NCBI GenBank assembly: GCA_023247285.1
Contig: JAHFGU010000002.1
Location: 22,245 to 31,425, forward strand
Direction: 5' to 3'
From: Candidatus Omnitrophota bacterium
Lineage (GTDB): Bacteria; Omnitrophota; Koll11; Aquiviventales; Aquiviventaceae
Length of the DNA stretch: 9,181 bases
Made by a program: the position numbers and the translations under genes. Below, in pieces: positions 9,001-9,181 of the stretch; position 1 is the first letter of the stretch, and the number at the start of each line of letters is the position of its first letter. The notes below the pieces were generated by a model. The model was not told where the DNA came from and did no database searches. It saw nothing but the letters and a program-made list of their open reading frames with translations.

Positions 9001-9181
9001 GTTGCCAGCGTCTATCACGGCGATGACTACCAGACCGGCTTCTCGCGGCTGCTGGACGAAACCGATGAGCTGATCGGCAAGTCGCTGGCTGCCGCCGGGC
9101 GCGATGAGCCAACGTGGAAAGCGCGCATGAAGGCCAGGCTGGCGGTGATCCATCCGGATGACGTGAACCCGCGTGCGCTGG
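1..9181 (+). CDS. Interior fragment of a giant multi-domain membrane protein carrying a GT2 glycosyltransferase domain (partial at both ends)
   Basis: Frame 1 is read without any stop for the whole window: 3,060 complete codons plus one base. At this base composition a random frame would be expected to contain dozens of stops, so this is real coding sequence. No start can be assigned because the gene begins upstream, and it ends downstream. The predicted protein has extracytoplasmic-type beta and helical segments first, then about 13 membrane-spanning segments in bundles, then a GT2 glycosyltransferase with its own trailing membrane helices. Only one cysteine codon was found (5359-5361). Function is inferred from the GT2 part: transfer of a sugar from a nucleotide-sugar donor to a growing glycan at the cytoplasmic membrane. 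The glycan is not identifiable. The gene is far longer than a normal GT2 enzyme (roughly 400-900 residues). I do not recognise the whole protein; it resembles the giant ORFs known from Omnitrophota in size and style. Confidence 0.96.
61..198 (+). other. Pro/Ala-rich low-complexity linker within the giant protein
   Basis: Residues about 21-66 are dominated by proline and alanine, for example PPAPPAPAALA and EPAAAAAPAPD, with few hydrophobic core residues. This is typical of a flexible, unfolded inter-domain linker. It implies that another folded segment lies upstream, outside the window, and that a new segment begins near residue 67. No function beyond spacing is inferred. Confidence 0.6.
199..720 (+). 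other. Beta-rich segment of unknown family
   Basis: Residues about 67-240 alternate short hydrophobic and polar stretches with many Gly, Pro, Thr and Val residues. Examples are GTFVDASGTVVPRITPG, QRIYVSADVSNQQRITYTTS and GTYEFARAWIAGDTVIVD. The pattern suggests one or two beta-sandwich or beta-barrel units, as is common in extracytoplasmic proteins. No signal peptide or membrane helix is present here. I do not recognise a family. The position ahead of the first membrane helix suggests an outside location. Confidence 0.35.
760..1590 (+). other. Alpha-helical segment of unknown family
   Basis: Residues about 254-530 are rich in Leu, Ala, Arg, Glu and Gln in heptad-like runs, for example QEELWETLAQRAEGIRAQLG and EEIARTEIQTELSNLLADI. 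Few glycines or prolines interrupt them. This predicts a multi-helix bundle or partly coiled-coil domain placed between two beta-rich segments. It contains no transmembrane-length hydrophobic run and no catalytic motif I recognise. In the topology model it is extracytoplasmic and may act as a stalk or spacer. Confidence 0.4.
1597..2020 (+). other. Jelly-roll-like beta-sandwich, possible carbohydrate-binding module
   Basis: Residues about 533-674 show the strand pattern of jelly-roll carbohydrate-binding modules. An opening strand with VNFDFGRD is followed by LAFLVNVPPGVSGVINVTAYDAQ (quoted in parts: LAFLVNVPPG, VINVTAYDAQG), then a RWEYIFFTPG strand. Next comes a FNPAAIKRVSIRAI segment, and it closes with VTVTVRNPLIREL. 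The late order of a 'small loop, x-V-x-S-I-x' strand and a final strand ending in polar residues is typical of domains that describe sugar-binding faces in glycoside-active proteins. Ligand residues cannot be assigned by eye. A generic immunoglobulin-like or adhesion fold is the main alternative. Confidence 0.4.
2218..2325 (+). repeat. Internal protein repeat, copy 1 of a beta module
   Basis: These 36 codons align without gaps to the 36 codons at 2797-2904. I count 16 identical residues, including the shared core V-x-LVD-x-x-GQLLP and an upstream I-x-G-x-x-P-x-DA. Similarity continues weakly for about 30 more residues (an AD...F strand, then a V-x-V strand), so the whole module is about 70-75 residues. 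It looks like a small Ig-like or carboxypeptidase-regulatory-like beta-sandwich. Copy 1 sits directly before the first membrane helix, and so probably lies on the outer face. Confidence 0.7.
2473..2544 (+). other. Single transmembrane helix (TM1)
   Basis: Residues 825-848 run from LPVGLSVIAAIV through LALVIVWAF and form an uninterrupted hydrophobic stretch of about 24 residues. It is followed by a basic, aromatic flank, TRWWKQQRD. By the positive-inside tendency the C-terminal side faces the cytoplasm, placing the preceding ~820 residues outside. This is the first membrane segment in the window. Confidence 0.85.
2797..2904 (+). repeat. Internal protein repeat, copy 2 of the beta module
   Basis: This is the second copy of the module at 2218-2325, sharing 16 of 36 residues with it, including LVD-x-x-GQLLP. 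It is followed by a DEDGWFEMKLP strand and then by RVLVTVRRLPWHRR, which runs into a strongly basic linker (residues about 1008-1045). Copy 2 comes after TM1. With one helix between the copies they are predicted to face opposite sides of the membrane, unless TM1 does not cross. The DNA of the two copies is well diverged, so the duplication is old. Confidence 0.7.
3304..3561 (+). other. Membrane bundle A, about four transmembrane helices
   Basis: Residues 1102-1187 hold four hydrophobic stretches separated by very short turns. They are centred on GLAGLGWLLSLFV, FMIAVFPLVVLFGLG, WIVGGGAAIWGLLAWG and GTVAVIFVTGALVLHAVM. The bundle is followed by the basic segment RYAMRVRNPELYARNQVR, which suits a cytoplasmic end. 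No transporter signature was recognised. An even number of spans keeps both flanks on the same, cytoplasmic, side. Confidence 0.8.
3562..3942 (+). other. Helical soluble segment between membrane bundles A and B
   Basis: Residues about 1188-1314 are charged and helical, for example QVRQLRELEKILSALSKDDQ and REVERALEEVRGLI. They end in a basic run, HPARRRAAGISRQ, directly before the next membrane bundle. The high Arg/Lys content at both ends favours a cytoplasmic location. The family is not recognised. Confidence 0.45.
3943..4131 (+). other. Membrane bundle B, two transmembrane helices with an amphipathic connector
   Basis: Residues 1315-1377 contain two clear hydrophobic helices, around LMAAGGLAALVVALATF and LGLAVVGGVLAVAVVYGW. 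Between them lies an Ala-rich stretch (AGIRAVAHALAPIVA) that could be amphipathic or a third, weaker span. The bundle exits into ARWTGHRAQER, a basic cytoplasmic-type flank. Two spans fit the overall topology model better than three. Confidence 0.7.
4132..4758 (+). other. Helical soluble segment between membrane bundles B and C
   Basis: Residues about 1378-1586 form a roughly 200-residue helical region. Stretches include TRIFRDVSPTIQNHAPSALV, DEAARRLRLLAWARDREL and QAVRDSLQDELLALQI. It has no catalytic motif I recognise and no membrane-length hydrophobic run. It is probably cytoplasmic by topology counting. The repeating plan of membrane bundle followed by helical segment suggests a scaffold-like architecture. 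Confidence 0.45.
4759..5466 (+). other. Membrane bundle C, about six transmembrane segments, ahead of the GT2 domain
   Basis: Residues about 1587-1822 contain hydrophobic segments near 4765-4839 (RLSIYLGILFILTGAAVVA), 4981-5034, 5083-5154, 5167-5250, 5326-5391 and 5401-5466. A roughly 47-residue loop (4840-4980) separates the first two. The motif FYPFYFMGSYAKFYPEEQ (5257-5310) forms an aromatic, interface-like loop. The window's single cysteine (codon 5359-5361) lies inside the fifth span. An even number of spans would leave the following segment and the GT2 core in the cytoplasm, as that family requires. The exact span count is uncertain by one. Confidence 0.7.
5467..6318 (+). other. Helical cytoplasmic-type segment leading into the GT2 domain
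   Basis: Residues about 1823-2106 are helical and charged, with stretches such as HRRVQREVILAGSP, MKRMIFERLFGQGVARQLLG and LRDWLARERGIHIPKDLRLW. The last part (about 6121-6290), with 'GIHIPKDL' and 'LLGQGVAADTIREFLE', loosely recalls the small helical MshEN/GspE-N-type modules often found ahead of GT2 domains. That resemblance is weak, and I treat it only as a possibility. Confidence 0.4.
6787..7590 (+). other. Large insertion A inside the GT2 domain, between the DxD-type motif and the EYA-W motif
   Basis: In ordinary relatives only roughly 10-20 residues separate the QL following the D-x-D-type motif from the next conserved strand. Here about 265 residues intervene. The insertion starts helical and Trp-rich (WLRRLGNWRWWLSTG), then has a hydrophobic pair (6964-7068). 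A helical, aromatic region follows, including RYMEGLNLTDSYRFNF and YRYLSPDEIRQRYFRA, and it ends in a coiled-coil-like stretch before RLSKITNALQA, where the family pattern resumes. No known domain was recognised in it. Confidence 0.6.
6964..7068 (+). other. Hydrophobic hairpin within GT2 insertion A
   Basis: Residues 2322-2356 form two back-to-back hydrophobic stretches, FGPIVVVALAATLGLSV and TVTAAVVTTAAIIG, with no charged residue between them. A basic flank follows (KMVQVRANRR). The length is right for a tight membrane hairpin or re-entrant loop. Either would leave both flanks on the cytoplasmic side, compatible with a cytoplasmic catalytic core. A buried hydrophobic helical pair in a soluble domain is the alternative. 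Confidence 0.55.
7783..8415 (+). other. Large insertion B inside the GT2 domain, helical/coiled-coil, between the GGT and ED motifs
   Basis: In CESA-like/XagB-type enzymes the LGGT-x-x-F strand is followed within a few residues by L-x-x-x-G-x-W-D and then by the ED motif. Here about 210 residues lie between STE (7777-7785) and LLVLGAWDEF (8428-8457). The insertion is Ala-, Arg-, Glu- and Gln-rich and strongly helical, for example RRAQEDLKDKAKAAGARAQL and LRAAQAAYDAAADDAA. This suggests a coiled-coil arm projecting from the catalytic core. No catalytic motif was seen in it. Confidence 0.6.
8614..9006 (+). other. C-terminal membrane helices of the GT2 domain
   Basis: Residues about 2872-3002. 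Hydrophobic stretches follow the QxxRW motif directly: YIIGVLVFIANPL, then GMFVFFVPTLNSALQPLFF, then VTKLWFLYFVPL. A further span, AWIIGPAIVLVPWIVYKWF, follows after an amphipathic, acidic linker (GLEEQLGIGGAFQTLKDLV). Processive and exporting GT2 enzymes carry such helices, which help form or line a glycan exit path. The L-W-G-x-F...LN...PLFF pattern is a good match to the trailing helices of the family. I count three or four spans. Confidence 0.65.
9007..9180 (+). other. Start of a further soluble helical segment, cut by the window end
   Basis: Residues 3003-3060 are charged and helical (TGFSRLLDETDELIGKSL, KARMKARLAV) and remain in the same open frame at the last base. They show that the protein continues beyond the GT2 module. 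Nothing more can be said about their function from this fragment. Confidence 0.4.

Overview
The window contains one thing: the interior of a single giant protein-coding gene. Forward frame 1 (codons starting at position 1) is open from the first base to the last. It gives 3,060 consecutive sense codons with no in-frame stop, and neither the true start nor the true stop lies inside the window. The frame reads as sensible protein throughout: strong G/C preference at third codon positions, clean hydrophobic membrane segments, and a recognisable enzyme domain. No intergenic space, promoter, ribosome binding site, terminator, RNA gene, mobile element or CRISPR array was seen. The many shorter open frames on both strands are GC-rich shadows of this one.

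Layout of the encoded protein (window residue numbers). A Pro/Ala-rich linker (about 21-66) leads into a beta-rich segment (about 67-240), an alpha-helical segment (about 254-530) and a jelly-roll-like, possibly carbohydrate-binding segment (about 533-674). A beta module (about 740-810) is followed at once by a single membrane helix (825-848). A second copy of that beta module (about 933-1005) and a basic linker come next. Three membrane bundles then follow (about 1102-1187, 1315-1377, 1587-1822), separated by soluble helical segments. A helical segment (about 1823-2105) leads into a family 2 glycosyltransferase (GT2) domain (about 2109-2930) that keeps all the usual catalytic motifs but is interrupted by large insertions. 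C-terminal membrane helices follow, to about 3002, and then the start of another soluble region at the window edge.

Counting membrane segments and applying the positive-inside tendency gives a consistent model: the N-terminal ~820 residues lie outside the cytoplasmic membrane and the GT2 catalytic core lies in the cytoplasm. This suggests a cell-envelope machine that builds or exports a glycan while displaying beta-sandwich modules outside. The specific product is unknown.

Organism: the DNA is GC-rich (by eye, low-to-mid 60s percent) and bacterial in style. Giant, multi-membrane-span genes combined with carbohydrate-related domains are best known from Candidatus Omnitrophota (formerly OP3). 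That is the leading guess, but it rests on architecture alone and is uncertain; other bacteria with large cell-surface genes cannot be excluded.
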